A stretch of 64,000 nt of DNA from Mesorhizobium loti (lineage in GTDB: Bacteria > Pseudomonadota > Alphaproteobacteria > Rhizobiales > Rhizobiaceae), in assembly GCF_003148495.1 (NCBI RefSeq), contig NZ_QGGH01000016.1, positions 45,366-109,365 on the forward strand, read 5' to 3'. The position numbers and the translations under genes are program-made. The notes under the pieces were generated by a model. It saw nothing but the letters and a program-made list of their open reading frames with translations. It had not been told where the DNA came from and did no database searches. Below, one piece after another: positions 56,301 through 64,000 of this stretch (its first letter is position 1; each line of letters begins with the position of its first letter).

Positions 56301-57065
56301 ATGACAGTACGGCAAGACATTCACAGTTCCGGCATTCCCGTTCTTTGCCTGTCTTGCGCAGCACGACATCGCGGCGTCTGCGGTGCGCTCGATCCAAACC
56401 ATTTGGTTGGGCTCGCCAAAACTTCGTCGCGGCACAAGATCGAGCCGGGGGTCGAACTGATCACCGACGCCGAGGCCGTCGACAGCTATTCAAACTTGCT
56501 TTCAGGCGTTGTGAAGCTGACGAAGTGCCTTTCGGACGGCCGCCAGCAGATTGTCGGTCTTCGGTTCGCACCGGATTTTCTGGGACGGCCCTTCAAGGTG
56601 AAAAGCACGATCAATGTGGAAGCGGCAACCTCCGTCTCGCTGTGCTCGTTTCCGAAGGCGGCCGTTGAACGGATAATGAAGGAATCACCGGGACTCGAGC
56701 ATCGCCTGCTCAAGCAGACGCTGGACGAACTCGACGAGGCACTTGAATGGATGGTGACTCTCGGGCGCAAGACCGCACCGGAGAAGGTGGCGAGCTTTCT
56801 CCTCATCATCGCCCAGAATATGGATTCCAGTATCGACCCGGCGGCTGGGTCGGCATGCTTCGATCTGCCGCTGACACGTGCCGACATCTCTGATTTCCTT
56901 GGACTGACGAACGAGACCGTGAGCCGCCAGCTTACGCGATTGCGGGCTGACGGCGTGATCCGGATCGAGAACAAACGCCATGTAACGGTCGACAGCATGA
57001 GCCGGCTGGAGCAGCGCTGCGGCGGCCGAGGCGCGCGGCAACCGGCCTTTGTGAATGAGACCTAA
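56301..57065 (+). CDS. fnrN: FnrN-type oxygen-sensing Crp/Fnr regulator
   Basis: A 254-residue Crp/Fnr activator. The N-terminal cysteines C16-x2-C19-x7-C27 (CLSCAARHRGVC) plus Cys in TSVSLCSF form the ligands of an oxygen-labile 4Fe-4S cluster, so it belongs to FnrN and not FixK, which lacks them. The recognition helix LTNETVSRQLTRLRADG has the Glu-x-x-Ser-Arg set that reads TTGAT half-sites. It should activate fixNOQP, fixGHI and hemN at low oxygen. Divergent from hemN and tail-to-tail with the hemerythrin-like gene, their stop codons overlapping. Confidence 0.93.
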   Translation: MTVRQDIHSSGIPVLCLSCAARHRGVCGALDPNHLVGLAKTSSRHKIEPGVELITDAEAVDSYSNLLSGVVKLTKCLSDGRQQIVGLRFAPDFLGRPFKVKSTINVEAATSVSLCSFPKAAVERIMKESPGLEHRLLKQTLDELDEALEWMVTLGRKTAPEKVASFLLIIAQNMDSSIDPAAGSACFDLPLTRADISDFLGLTNETVSRQLTRLRADGVIRIENKRHVTVDSMSRLEQRCGGRGARQPAFVNET

Positions 57066-57580
57066 GCGTCGGGGCCTTCGTCGCTTATTACGATCCGCGG
57101 CAGGACATGCTCGCGTTCGAAAGCGATGTGTCGCCGCAAGCCTTCGAAGAAGCCACGTAGCATGAATCCGACAGCTTCCGCGCTCTCTATCGGATCACCA
57201 TGACCGATCGCTAGGAGCGTTTCGGCCACCTCGCCAGCGAAGCATTGATCCTCAAGGTGCTCGATGCGCAACCGGCTGGTAGAGGCAAGTTTGGCCTCGG
57301 CCGGAGTCAAGTGCGCCTCATACGCAGGGAAAATCACCCTCTCCTCAAACCCATGAATGTCACGGAGCAGCGGAACGATCTTCTTGGCCGTTCCAAGACA
57401 TTTGAGGCGGTCGACGTTCGGCAGTGCATCGGCAATGCTTTCCAGGGAGAAGCAGAGCTCCAGCTTTTCCCGATGGGCAAGCTTCATGACCTCGCCCGGA
57501 ATCGCCTCTGTGCCGGCCTGGCGCGAGAAAGCCGCACTTGTCCATGAGCGGGTTGGCCCGTGCTGCGTTTCCTTGTTCAA
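57062..57580 (-). CDS. Hemerythrin-like (HHE) domain protein
   Basis: A 172-residue four-helix protein with HHE features: LLRDIHGFEERVIFPAYEAH, RIEHLEDQCFAGE and GLRRHIAFEREHVLPRIV hold the His and Glu residues expected to bind a di-iron site. Such proteins bind oxygen or nitric oxide; its role beside fnrN and fixN could be oxygen or NO handling in the nodule (inference). TTG at 57580 with AAGGTGG upstream is chosen as start; the first ATG (57487) would shorten the protein by about 30 residues. It diverges from fixN, sharing the region with the box at 57638. Confidence 0.8.
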   Translation of the reverse strand: MNKETQHGPTRSWTSAAFSRQAGTEAIPGEVMKLAHREKLELCFSLESIADALPNVDRLKCLGTAKKIVPLLRDIHGFEERVIFPAYEAHLTPAEAKLASTSRLRIEHLEDQCFAGEVAETLLAIGHGDPIESAEAVGFMLRGFFEGLRRHIAFEREHVLPRIVISDEGPDA

Positions 57581-57637
57581 TTCGCCACCTTCTGATTGCA
57601 CCGAACTCGATGCTGCCCGAAGCAAAATCGTGCGGCT

Positions 57638-57651
57638 CTGACATGGATCAG
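57638..57651 (+). promoter_or_regulatory. Candidate Fnr/FixK box upstream of fixN
   Basis: CTGACATGGATCAG matches TTGAY-N4-RTCAA at all but the two outer bases. It is centred about 87 bp before fixN, consistent with an activator site, and could also affect the divergent hemerythrin gene. Confidence 0.55.
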
Positions 57652-57730
57652 GGCGAGCAGGCGGCAACTACGGAATTAATGCACCGCGGATTTGGCGTCC
57701 GCGCATTGGAATCCTGGTCGGGGACATGTC

Positions 57731-59341
57731 ATGAAATTCGGCACGGAGATCGTCGTTCTAAGCCTGTTTGCTTTTGCGGCCCTGGTGGCTGCCGGCTTCG
57801 GCGTAGAAGGACCTTTTCGCCAGCATATGGGGGTTTTGTTCTTCGCCGTGGCTGGCTTTACCGCGATCCTGCTGCGCAACACAGATTTCAAGCCGGCGGC
57901 TCCGATCGACACCTCCGCCTACATGGATGGCCCGATCCGCTACGGAGCCATTGCAACGGTATTCTGGGGCGTCGTCGGCATGCTCGTCGGTGTGATCATT
58001 GCCCTGCAGCTGGCATACCCTCACCTCAACATCCAACCCTGGTTCAATTTCGGCCGGCTGCGGCCGCTGCACACATCCGGCGTCGTCTTCGCCTTCGGCG
58101 GCAACGCTTTGCTTTGCACGTCGCTCTATGTCGTGCAGCGCACGTGCCGCGCCCGGCTGTTTGGCGGCAAACTGGCCTGGTTTGTGTTCTGGGGTTACCA
58201 GCTGTTCATCGTCATGGCCGCGACCGGCTACCTGCTCGGCATCACCGAAGCCCGCGAATACGCCGAACCCGAATGGTATGTGGATCTCTGGCTGACCATC
58301 GTCTGGGTCGCCTATCTCATCCTGTTCCTCGGCACGATCCTGAAGCGCAAGGAACCGCATATCTACGTCGCCAACTGGTTCTACCTGTCCTTCATCGTGA
58401 CAATCGCGATGCTGCATGTGGTCAACAATCTGTCGATGCCGGCGTCGTTCCTGGGCTCGAAGAGCTACTCCGCCTTCTCCGGCGTCCAGGACGCCTTGAC
58501 GCAATGGTGGTATGGCCACAACGCCGTCGGTTTCTTCCTGACTGCCGGCTTCCTCGGCATGATGTATTATTTCGTGCCCAAGCAGGCGAACCGGCCGGTC
58601 TATTCCTACCGCCTGTCGATCGTCCACTTCTGGGCGATCATCTTTCTCTACATCTGGGCCGGCCCGCACCACCTGCATTACACCGCCTTACCCGACTGGG
58701 CGCAGACGCTCGGCATGGCGTTCTCGATCATGCTGTGGATGCCGTCATGGGGCGGTATGATCAATGGCCTGATGACGCTGTCTGGCGCCTGGGACAAGCT
58801 CCGCACTGATCCGATCATCCGCATGATGGTGATGGCAGTCGCCTTCTACGGCATGTCGACCTTCGAAGGTCCGATTATGTCGATCAAGACGGTCAATTCG
58901 CTGTCGCACTACACGGACTGGACCATCGGCCACGTCCATTCCGGCGCGCTCGGCTGGGTCGGCATGATCTCGTTCGGCGCGATCTACTACATGGTGCCGA
59001 AGCTGTGGAACCGCGAGCGCCTCTATTCGCTGCGGCTCGTCACCTGGCACTTCTGGCTGGCGACGCTCGGCATCGTTGTCTACGCCGCCGTGATGTGGGT
59101 GTCCGGCATCATGCAGGGCCTGATGTGGCGCGAATACGACGAGCAGGGCTTCCTGGTCTACTCCTTCGCCGAAACCGTCGCCGCCATGCATCCCTTCTAC
59201 GTCATGCGCGCCATCGGCGGTGCGATGTACCTCACCGGCGCCCTGCTCATGGCCTGGAACGTGACCATGACCATTCGCGGCTACCAGCGCAAAGAGCAGC
59301 CTTTGCCAGGTTCCGAGCCCGCCCTCCGGCCTGCCGAATAG
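57731..59341 (+). CDS. fixN: Cytochrome cbb3 oxidase subunit I
   Basis: The 536-residue catalytic subunit of the high-affinity oxidase that reduces oxygen at nodule concentrations. About 12 membrane helices; haem and CuB ligands are in RPLHTSGVVFAFGG, WWYGHNAVGFFLTAG, GPHHLHYTALPDW and DWTIGHVHSGALGWVG. The ATG at 57731 starts MKFGTEIVVLSLFAFA; an upstream GTG-type frame extension is not conserved. First gene of the fixNOQP operon (ccoNOQP), 11 bp before fixO. Confidence 0.97.
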   Translation: MKFGTEIVVLSLFAFAALVAAGFGVEGPFRQHMGVLFFAVAGFTAILLRNTDFKPAAPIDTSAYMDGPIRYGAIATVFWGVVGMLVGVIIALQLAYPHLNIQPWFNFGRLRPLHTSGVVFAFGGNALLCTSLYVVQRTCRARLFGGKLAWFVFWGYQLFIVMAATGYLLGITEAREYAEPEWYVDLWLTIVWVAYLILFLGTILKRKEPHIYVANWFYLSFIVTIAMLHVVNNLSMPASFLGSKSYSAFSGVQDALTQWWYGHNAVGFFLTAGFLGMMYYFVPKQANRPVYSYRLSIVHFWAIIFLYIWAGPHHLHYTALPDWAQTLGMAFSIMLWMPSWGGMINGLMTLSGAWDKLRTDPIIRMMVMAVAFYGMSTFEGPIMSIKTVNSLSHYTDWTIGHVHSGALGWVGMISFGAIYYMVPKLWNRERLYSLRLVTWHFWLATLGIVVYAAVMWVSGIMQGLMWREYDEQGFLVYSFAETVAAMHPFYVMRAIGGAMYLTGALLMAWNVTMTIRGYQRKEQPLPGSEPALRPAE

Positions 59342-59352
59342 GGAGCCAGATA

Positions 59353-60084
59353 ATGGGCTTGATGGACAAACACGCGATCATCGAGAAGAACGCCACGCTT
59401 CTTCTCGTTGGCTCTCTTCTTGTCGTGACCGTCGGCGGCATCGTCGAGATTGCGCCGCTTTTCTATCTCGACAACACGATCGAGAAAGTCGAAGGCATGC
59501 GGCCCTACTCGCCACTGGAACTCGCCGGACGCAACATCTATGTGCGCGAGGGCTGCTACCTCTGCCACAGCCAGATGATCAGGCCTTTCCGGGACGAGGT
59601 CGAGCGCTACGGCCACTACAGCCTGGCCGCCGAGTCCATGTACGACCACCCCTTCCAGTGGGGCTCGAAGCGCACCGGCCCTGACCTTGCACGAGTCGGC
59701 AACCGCTATTCCAACGAATGGCACGTTCAGCACCTTATGGATCCACGTTCGGTGGTGCCGGAATCTATCATGCCTCGCTATGCCTTCCTGAAGGACGCTC
59801 CGATCGAGGTGAAGGACTTCTCGACGCATCTGGTTGCGAACGCGCGTGTTGGCGTCCCGTACTCCGATGACATGATCGCGCATGCCAATGCCGATCTGAT
59901 GGCCCAGGCCGACCCGAATGCCGATGTCTCCGGCGTCGAGAAACGCTATCCGAAAGCCAAAGTCGGTGATCTGGACGGCAATCCGCAGCAGGTGACCGAG
60001 ATGGATGCCCTCGTCGCCTATCTGCAAATGCTGGGAACACTGGTCGATTTCAAGACCTATGACGATGCAGCCGGCTACCGCTGA
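59353..60084 (+). CDS. fixO: Cytochrome cbb3 oxidase subunit II (mono-haem c)
   Basis: A 243-residue membrane-anchored cytochrome c. One N-terminal helix (LLLVGSLLVVTVGGIVEIAP), the haem site GCYLCHSQMIRPFRDE, and Met ligand region SIMPRYAFL. It passes electrons from FixP to FixN. GGGAG precedes the ATG at 59353; an overlapping longer frame belongs to the fixN shadow. Confidence 0.96.
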   Translation: MGLMDKHAIIEKNATLLLVGSLLVVTVGGIVEIAPLFYLDNTIEKVEGMRPYSPLELAGRNIYVREGCYLCHSQMIRPFRDEVERYGHYSLAAESMYDHPFQWGSKRTGPDLARVGNRYSNEWHVQHLMDPRSVVPESIMPRYAFLKDAPIEVKDFSTHLVANARVGVPYSDDMIAHANADLMAQADPNADVSGVEKRYPKAKVGDLDGNPQQVTEMDALVAYLQMLGTLVDFKTYDDAAGYR

Positions 60085-60095
60085 GGGGGGACGCA

Positions 60096-60245
60096 ATGAG
60101 CTATAATTTGATGCGGGAATTCGCGGACAGCTGGGGTCTGCTTGCCATGGCGCTCTTCTTCGTCGGCTGCATTGCCTTTGCCTTGCGTCCCGGCGGCAAA
60201 ACACAGGCCGATCAAGCCGCCCAGATTCCACTCAAGGACGACTGA
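60096..60245 (+). CDS. fixQ: Cytochrome cbb3 oxidase subunit FixQ
   Basis: A 49-residue single-helix protein, MSYNLMREFADSWGLLAMAL then FFVGCIAFALRPGG, with a charged tail. CcoQ/FixQ proteins stabilise the complex. GGGGGGACG lies before the ATG. It lies between fixO and fixP, spacing of 11 and 2 bases. Confidence 0.93.
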   Translation: MSYNLMREFADSWGLLAMALFFVGCIAFALRPGGKTQADQAAQIPLKDD

Positions 60246-60247
60246 TC

Positions 60248-61111
60248 ATGAGCAGCGAGCATATCGATGAAGTCTCGGGCATCTCAACGACCGGTCATGA
60301 ATGGGACGGGATAAGGGAACTCAACAACCCATTGCCCCGATGGTGGGTGATAACCTTCTACATCACCGTCGCTTGGGCGGTGGCTTATACAATTGCGTAT
60401 CCGGCTTGGCCGATGCTGTCTTCCGCGACCAAGGGTGTGCTTGGCTATTCCAGCCGCAACGCTGTCAAGATTGAGCTGGCGGCTGCCGAAGCCGCCAAGG
60501 GCAAATATGTCGCGGCCATCCAGCAGAAGACCGTATCCGAGATTGCAGCCGACGACGCGCTGCGTGAATTCGCGGTAGCGGCCGGCGGAGCTACCTTCAA
60601 GGTCAATTGCGTGCAATGCCACGGCTCGGGCGCCCAAGGGTCGAAGGGCTTTCCAAACCTGAACGACGATGACTGGCTGTGGGGCGGCACGACCGAGCAG
60701 ATCCAGCAAACGATCGCGCACGGCATCCGTTTCGCATCCGACCCGGATACTCGGCAGTCGGAAATGCCCCCCTTCGGTGACATCATCACGCCCGAACAGA
60801 TCGCACAGGTCGGCGCCTATGTCGCCAGCCTCTCGGGCAAGGTCCAGGATGCAAGTCTTATCGAGCCCGGCGCCAAGGTATTCGCGGAAAACTGCGTCGC
60901 CTGTCATGGCGATAATGCGAAAGGCAACAAAGAGCTCGGCGCGCCCAATCTGACCGATGCGATCTGGCTCTACGCACCCGGCGAGACAGCCATCGCCGTC
61001 CAAGTCCGCGCGCCGAAGCACGGTGTCATGCCGGCCTGGATCGGGCGTCTCGGCGAGACCAAGGTTAAGGAACTTGCGGTTTATGTCCATTCGCTTGGCG
61101 GCGGAGAATAG
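60248..61111 (+). CDS. fixP: Cytochrome cbb3 oxidase subunit III (di-haem c)
   Basis: A 287-residue di-haem cytochrome c. EWDGIRELNNPLPRWWVITF is the conserved start before the single membrane helix; haem sites are NCVQCHGSGAQGSKGFPNL and NCVACHGDNAKGNKELGAPN. It receives electrons from the bc1 complex via soluble cytochromes. Last gene of fixNOQP; fixG follows 192 bp later. Confidence 0.97.
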   Translation: MSSEHIDEVSGISTTGHEWDGIRELNNPLPRWWVITFYITVAWAVAYTIAYPAWPMLSSATKGVLGYSSRNAVKIELAAAEAAKGKYVAAIQQKTVSEIAADDALREFAVAAGGATFKVNCVQCHGSGAQGSKGFPNLNDDDWLWGGTTEQIQQTIAHGIRFASDPDTRQSEMPPFGDIITPEQIAQVGAYVASLSGKVQDASLIEPGAKVFAENCVACHGDNAKGNKELGAPNLTDAIWLYAPGETAIAVQVRAPKHGVMPAWIGRLGETKVKELAVYVHSLGGGE

Positions 61112-61148
61112 GAACGGAAGCCTATTCTCGGCCCTCCCCGCCAAGCGA

Positions 61149-61174
61149 CGGGGCCCGGCACGAGTCGGGCCCCG
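61149..61174. terminator. GC-rich hairpin between fixP and fixG
   Basis: Perfect 9-base arms CGGGGCCCG and CGGGCCCCG around an 8-base loop. There is no T-tract, so it may slow transcription or protect mRNA ends more than terminate. Confidence 0.5.
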
Positions 61175-61196
61175 ACACCATTCCGGCATGCGGCGA

Positions 61197-61210
61197 TTGA
61201 CCTGCAGCAA
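61197..61210 (+). promoter_or_regulatory. Candidate Fnr/FixK box upstream of fixG
   Basis: TTGACCTGCAGCAA matches TTGAY-N4-RTCAA except one base (G for T in the right arm). It is centred about 100 bp before fixG, suggesting separate control of fixGHI. Confidence 0.55.
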
Positions 61211-61303
61211 GGCGGCGCGGCCCACACGGCGAAGCGGGCTCACTGCAGACCGGACGTCTGTCGAAGCAGTCCGTCGCACAACGATGTCATAGGCCGCGCG
61301 CGA

Positions 61304-62875
61304 GTGGAGATGCACGTGCTGGATAAAACGCAGATGGAGCGGCTCGAGGCAAAAGCGGTCAACTCCGCCAAGACACGACAGCCGCTCTATGCTCCGCGCA
61401 AGAAAATCTTCCCTAAACGCGCCTCGGGCAGCTTTCGCCGCTTCAAATGGCTGGTGATGGCGGTCACGCTGGGCATCTATTATCTGATGCCCTGGTTGCG
61501 CTGGGATCGAGGTCCGTTTGCTCCTGATCAGGCCGTGCTGATCGATCTTGCCAACCGCCGTTTCTACGTCTTCTTCATCGAGATATGGCCGCAGGAATTC
61601 TACTATGTCGCCGGCCTTTTGATGATGGCCGGCATCGGCCTCTTCCTGATCACGTCCACCGTCGGCCGCGCCTGGTGCGGCTATACCTGCCCGCAGACGG
61701 TATGGGTCGATCTTTTCCTAGTTGTCGAGCGGGCGATCGAAGGCGATCGCAACGCTCGCATGAAGCTCGACGCCGGCCGCTGGACCGCGCGCAAACTGGT
61801 GCTGCGTGTGTCGAAACACGCCATCTGGCTGGTCATAGCGGCAGCTACCGGCGGCGCCTGGATCCTCTATTTAGCCGATGCGCCGACGCTGATCGGCGAC
61901 GTATTCAACGGCACCGCCGCTTCGGTCGCCTACGTCACCATCGCGGTGCTGACGGCCACCACCTACACATTCGGCGGGCTGATGCGCGAGCAAGTCTGCA
62001 CCTACATGTGCCCGTGGCCGCGCATCCAGGCTGCCATGCTCGACGAGAATTCGCTCACTGTGACCTACAATGACTGGCGTGGCGAACCTCGTTCGCGGCA
62101 CGCCAAGAAGGTCCAGGCTGCGGGGCAGCCGGTCGGTGACTGCGTCGACTGCAATGCCTGTGTCGCAGTCTGCCCGATGGGGATCGACATTCGCGACGGC
62201 CAGCAACTCGAATGCATCACTTGCGCGCTGTGCCTTAATGCCTGCGACGGCGTCATGAACAAGCTCGGCAAGGAGCGCGGGCTGATCTCCTATGCGACGC
62301 TGTCCGACTACAACGCCAACATGGCGGTGGCGACCGCAGGCGGCTCCGGTCCCGTGAACCCTTCACTCGTCAGAACGGCCGACAGCACATTCTCCGCCAG
62401 GTTGGCGCATTTCCATATTCGCAAGATCTTCCGGCCGAGGACCTTCTTCTACATGGGCGCGTGGACGGCGGTCGGGCTTGCCTTGATCTATTCGCTGCTG
62501 ACGCGCGACCGACTCGAGATCAACGTCCTGCACGACCGCAATCCGCAATTCGTGACCCTGTCCGACGGCTCGATCCGCAACGGTTACACCGTCAAGCTGC
62601 TTAACATGATCCCCGAGCCAAGGACGATCGTCGTCACGATGCAGGGCTTGCAGGGAGCCGAAATGAGCGTCGTCGGCAGTGATCTGCCGGCAGCTCGCTT
62701 CTTCGCCATCGCGGTCCAACCCGACCGGCTGAACATGCTGAAGGTCTTCGTGCGCCAGCCAGCGGGTGAGGTTCGGCACGCTGCACAAACCTTCAAGTTC
62801 CGCGTCGAGGACAGAGCGAGCTTCGAATCGGACGAATACACCGCCACCTTCAACGCCCCGGAGATCGCCAGATGA
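61304..62875 (+). CDS. fixG: FixG iron-sulphur membrane protein (CcoG)
   Basis: A 523-residue membrane protein required for cbb3 assembly, thought to reduce copper for the oxidase. Several helices, GRAWCGYTCPQTVWVDLF, and a ferredoxin-like pair of 4Fe-4S motifs (CVDCNACVAVCPMGIDIRDG and CITCALCLNACDGVM), plus a C-terminal Ig-like domain. Start GTG at 61304 or ATG at 61310; either fits. It overlaps fixH by four bases. Confidence 0.96.
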   Translation: MEMHVLDKTQMERLEAKAVNSAKTRQPLYAPRKKIFPKRASGSFRRFKWLVMAVTLGIYYLMPWLRWDRGPFAPDQAVLIDLANRRFYVFFIEIWPQEFYYVAGLLMMAGIGLFLITSTVGRAWCGYTCPQTVWVDLFLVVERAIEGDRNARMKLDAGRWTARKLVLRVSKHAIWLVIAAATGGAWILYLADAPTLIGDVFNGTAASVAYVTIAVLTATTYTFGGLMREQVCTYMCPWPRIQAAMLDENSLTVTYNDWRGEPRSRHAKKVQAAGQPVGDCVDCNACVAVCPMGIDIRDGQQLECITCALCLNACDGVMNKLGKERGLISYATLSDYNANMAVATAGGSGPVNPSLVRTADSTFSARLAHFHIRKIFRPRTFFYMGAWTAVGLALIYSLLTRDRLEINVLHDRNPQFVTLSDGSIRNGYTVKLLNMIPEPRTIVVTMQGLQGAEMSVVGSDLPAARFFAIAVQPDRLNMLKVFVRQPAGEVRHAAQTFKFRVEDRASFESDEYTATFNAPEIAR

Positions 62876-63369
62876 GCACCAATACGCAAAAGACGCGTGA
62901 GTTCACCGGCAGGCACATGCTGCTCACCATTCTCGGCTTTTTCGGCGTGATCATCGCGGTCAATCTCACGATGGCGACACTCGCCAGCACGAGCTGGACC
63001 GGCCTTGTCGTCGAGAACACCTATGTGGCCAGCCAGCAATTCAACCGAAAGGCCGAGGAAGGGCGCGCGCAGGCGGCACTCGGCTGGACCGGCAAACTGA
63101 CGATCGCTCGGGGTGAGGTCCGCTACAGCTTGAGCGATACCACCGGCAAGCCGGTCCCCTTGCATGGCGTCAAGATACTGTTTCGTCATCCCGCCTACGA
63201 GGCTGGGGACAAGGCCGTCACTCTCGCCCTCGTCTCGGACCAGGAATTTGCCGCGCAGCACTTGCCAAGGGATGGCGTCTGGATCGTCGAAGTCGACGCC
63301 GATGCCGGTCTGACAGAGCCCTATCGCGACGTTCGCCGGATCATGATTTCGCAAGGAGCGCTGCAATGA
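62872..63369 (+). CDS. fixH: FixH protein (CcoH)
   Basis: A 165-residue protein with one membrane helix (MLLTILGFFGVIIAVNLTMA) and a periplasmic FixH domain (YVASQQFNRKAEEGRAQAAL, HPAYEAGDKAVTL). It assists cbb3 assembly. Starts in ATGA with the fixG stop and ends in ATGA with the fixI start. Confidence 0.95.
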   Translation: MSTNTQKTREFTGRHMLLTILGFFGVIIAVNLTMATLASTSWTGLVVENTYVASQQFNRKAEEGRAQAALGWTGKLTIARGEVRYSLSDTTGKPVPLHGVKILFRHPAYEAGDKAVTLALVSDQEFAAQHLPRDGVWIVEVDADAGLTEPYRDVRRIMISQGALQ

Positions 63370-64000
63370 GCTGTTGTGCACCCAGCGCGGAACTGGCGCT
63401 GGATCTGACCAGTACCACATCGGTCCTGCCGTCTAGCCAGGAGATCAGGTTGGCGAGCCGATCGCTTGGCGACAATCTTTGGCAGACCGACCTTTCAGTG
63501 CCGACGGTTCACTGCGCGGCCTGCATCCAGGCCATCGAGACGGCTCTCGGAAGGCTCGATCGCGTCGAAGGCGCTCGTGTCAACCTGTCGACGAAACGGG
63601 TCGCGATCCGGTGGCGTGGGGACTCTGTGCCTCCGTTTGTCGCCGCGCTGGGACGGCTGGGCTTTCAGGCGCACCTGTTCGAAGCCGACGCTGATAAGAA
63701 GGACAAGACGCTTGCCGAGTTGATCCGCGCCGTCGCTGTTGCCGGCTTCGCGGCAGGCAACATCATGCTGCTTTCGGTCTCGGTCTGGTCCGGCGCCGAA
63801 GGTGCAACCCGCGACTTGTTTCACTGGGTCTCCGCATTGATCGCCATCCCGGCGCTCGCCTTCGCCGGCGGCATCTTCTTCCGCTCGGCCTGGAATGCAC
63901 TGCGCCACGGCCGCATGAACATGGACGTGCCGATCGCGGTTGGGGTGTCGCTCGCTTATGCCATGAGCCTCTATGAGACGATCAACCATGGCGACCATGC
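63366..64000 (+). CDS. fixI: FixI copper-type P-ATPase (3' partial)
   Basis: First 211 codons of a heavy-metal P1B-type ATPase that supplies copper for the cbb3 oxidase. MSCCAPSAELALDLTSTTS starts with a Cys pair; the HMA domain has the metal motif VPTVHCAACIQAIETALGRL. Two membrane helices follow (residues ~115-175), then GRMNMDVPIAVGVSLAYAMS. The catalytic DKTGT and CPC motifs lie beyond the window. Same operon as fixG and fixH; fixS presumably follows. Confidence 0.95.
   Translation, partial: MSCCAPSAELALDLTSTTSVLPSSQEIRLASRSLGDNLWQTDLSVPTVHCAACIQAIETALGRLDRVEGARVNLSTKRVAIRWRGDSVPPFVAALGRLGFQAHLFEADADKKDKTLAELIRAVAVAGFAAGNIMLLSVSVWSGAEGATRDLFHWVSALIAIPALAFAGGIFFRSAWNALRHGRMNMDVPIAVGVSLAYAMSLYETINHGDH

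Overview
The window looks like part of a Mesorhizobium-type symbiosis island (an integrative and conjugative element). It carries two nod boxes, a nodM-type glucosamine synthase, a plant-type VirB/VirD4 effector secretion system with VirA/VirG, a Trb conjugation system, fixNOQP-fixGHI with an FnrN-type regulator, and many decayed insertion sequences. No tRNA, rRNA, CRISPR array, integrase, relaxase or attachment site was recognised, so neither element end is visible. The host genus is an inference from gene content.

Layout. 0-2 kb: end of an MFS exporter gene and a cold-shock gene. 2-12 kb: effector block. A VirF-like F-box protein is followed by virD4, then a myristoylation-motif protein resembling the HopX/XopE (AvrPphE) transglutaminase-like effectors, then a broken second copy of the virD4 3' end, then a 1751-residue Ulp1/C48 SUMO-protease-like effector built from ~1.6 kb tandem repeats. 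All three intact effectors end in a similar Arg-rich tail of VirF type. 12-27 kb: virG (-), virB1 to virB11 (+), virA (-). A nod box about 0.8 kb upstream of virA points at it, which suggests the cascade flavonoid/NodD > virA > VirG > vir boxes > virB and effectors. This block is bracketed by two fragments of the same transposase.

27.5-42 kb: accessory genes among relics. Intact genes are a dapA-like aldolase, a LysE exporter, a B3/4-domain protein, an alpha-carbonic anhydrase, a LuxI/TraI-type synthase, nod box plus nodM, a porin and a first hemN. Relics come from ISKra4-, IS630-, IS4-, IS6- and IS66-type transposases, a MocR regulator, aztD/zinT zinc genes, and partial copies of hemN and dapA.

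42-54 kb: traG, a ribbon-helix-helix gene, then trbBCDEJLFGI and a DUF2274 gene, a compact mating-pair operon with mostly overlapping genes. 54.8-64 kb: microaerobic block. hemN (-) diverges from fnrN (+), then a hemerythrin-like gene (-), then fixNOQP and fixGHI (+, fixI cut by the window end), with candidate Fnr/FixK boxes before fixN and fixG.

Together the genes serve nodulation signalling (nodM), delivery of effectors to the legume cell (vir), transfer of the element (traG/trb, possibly quorum controlled) and respiration at low oxygen in the nodule (fix, hemN).
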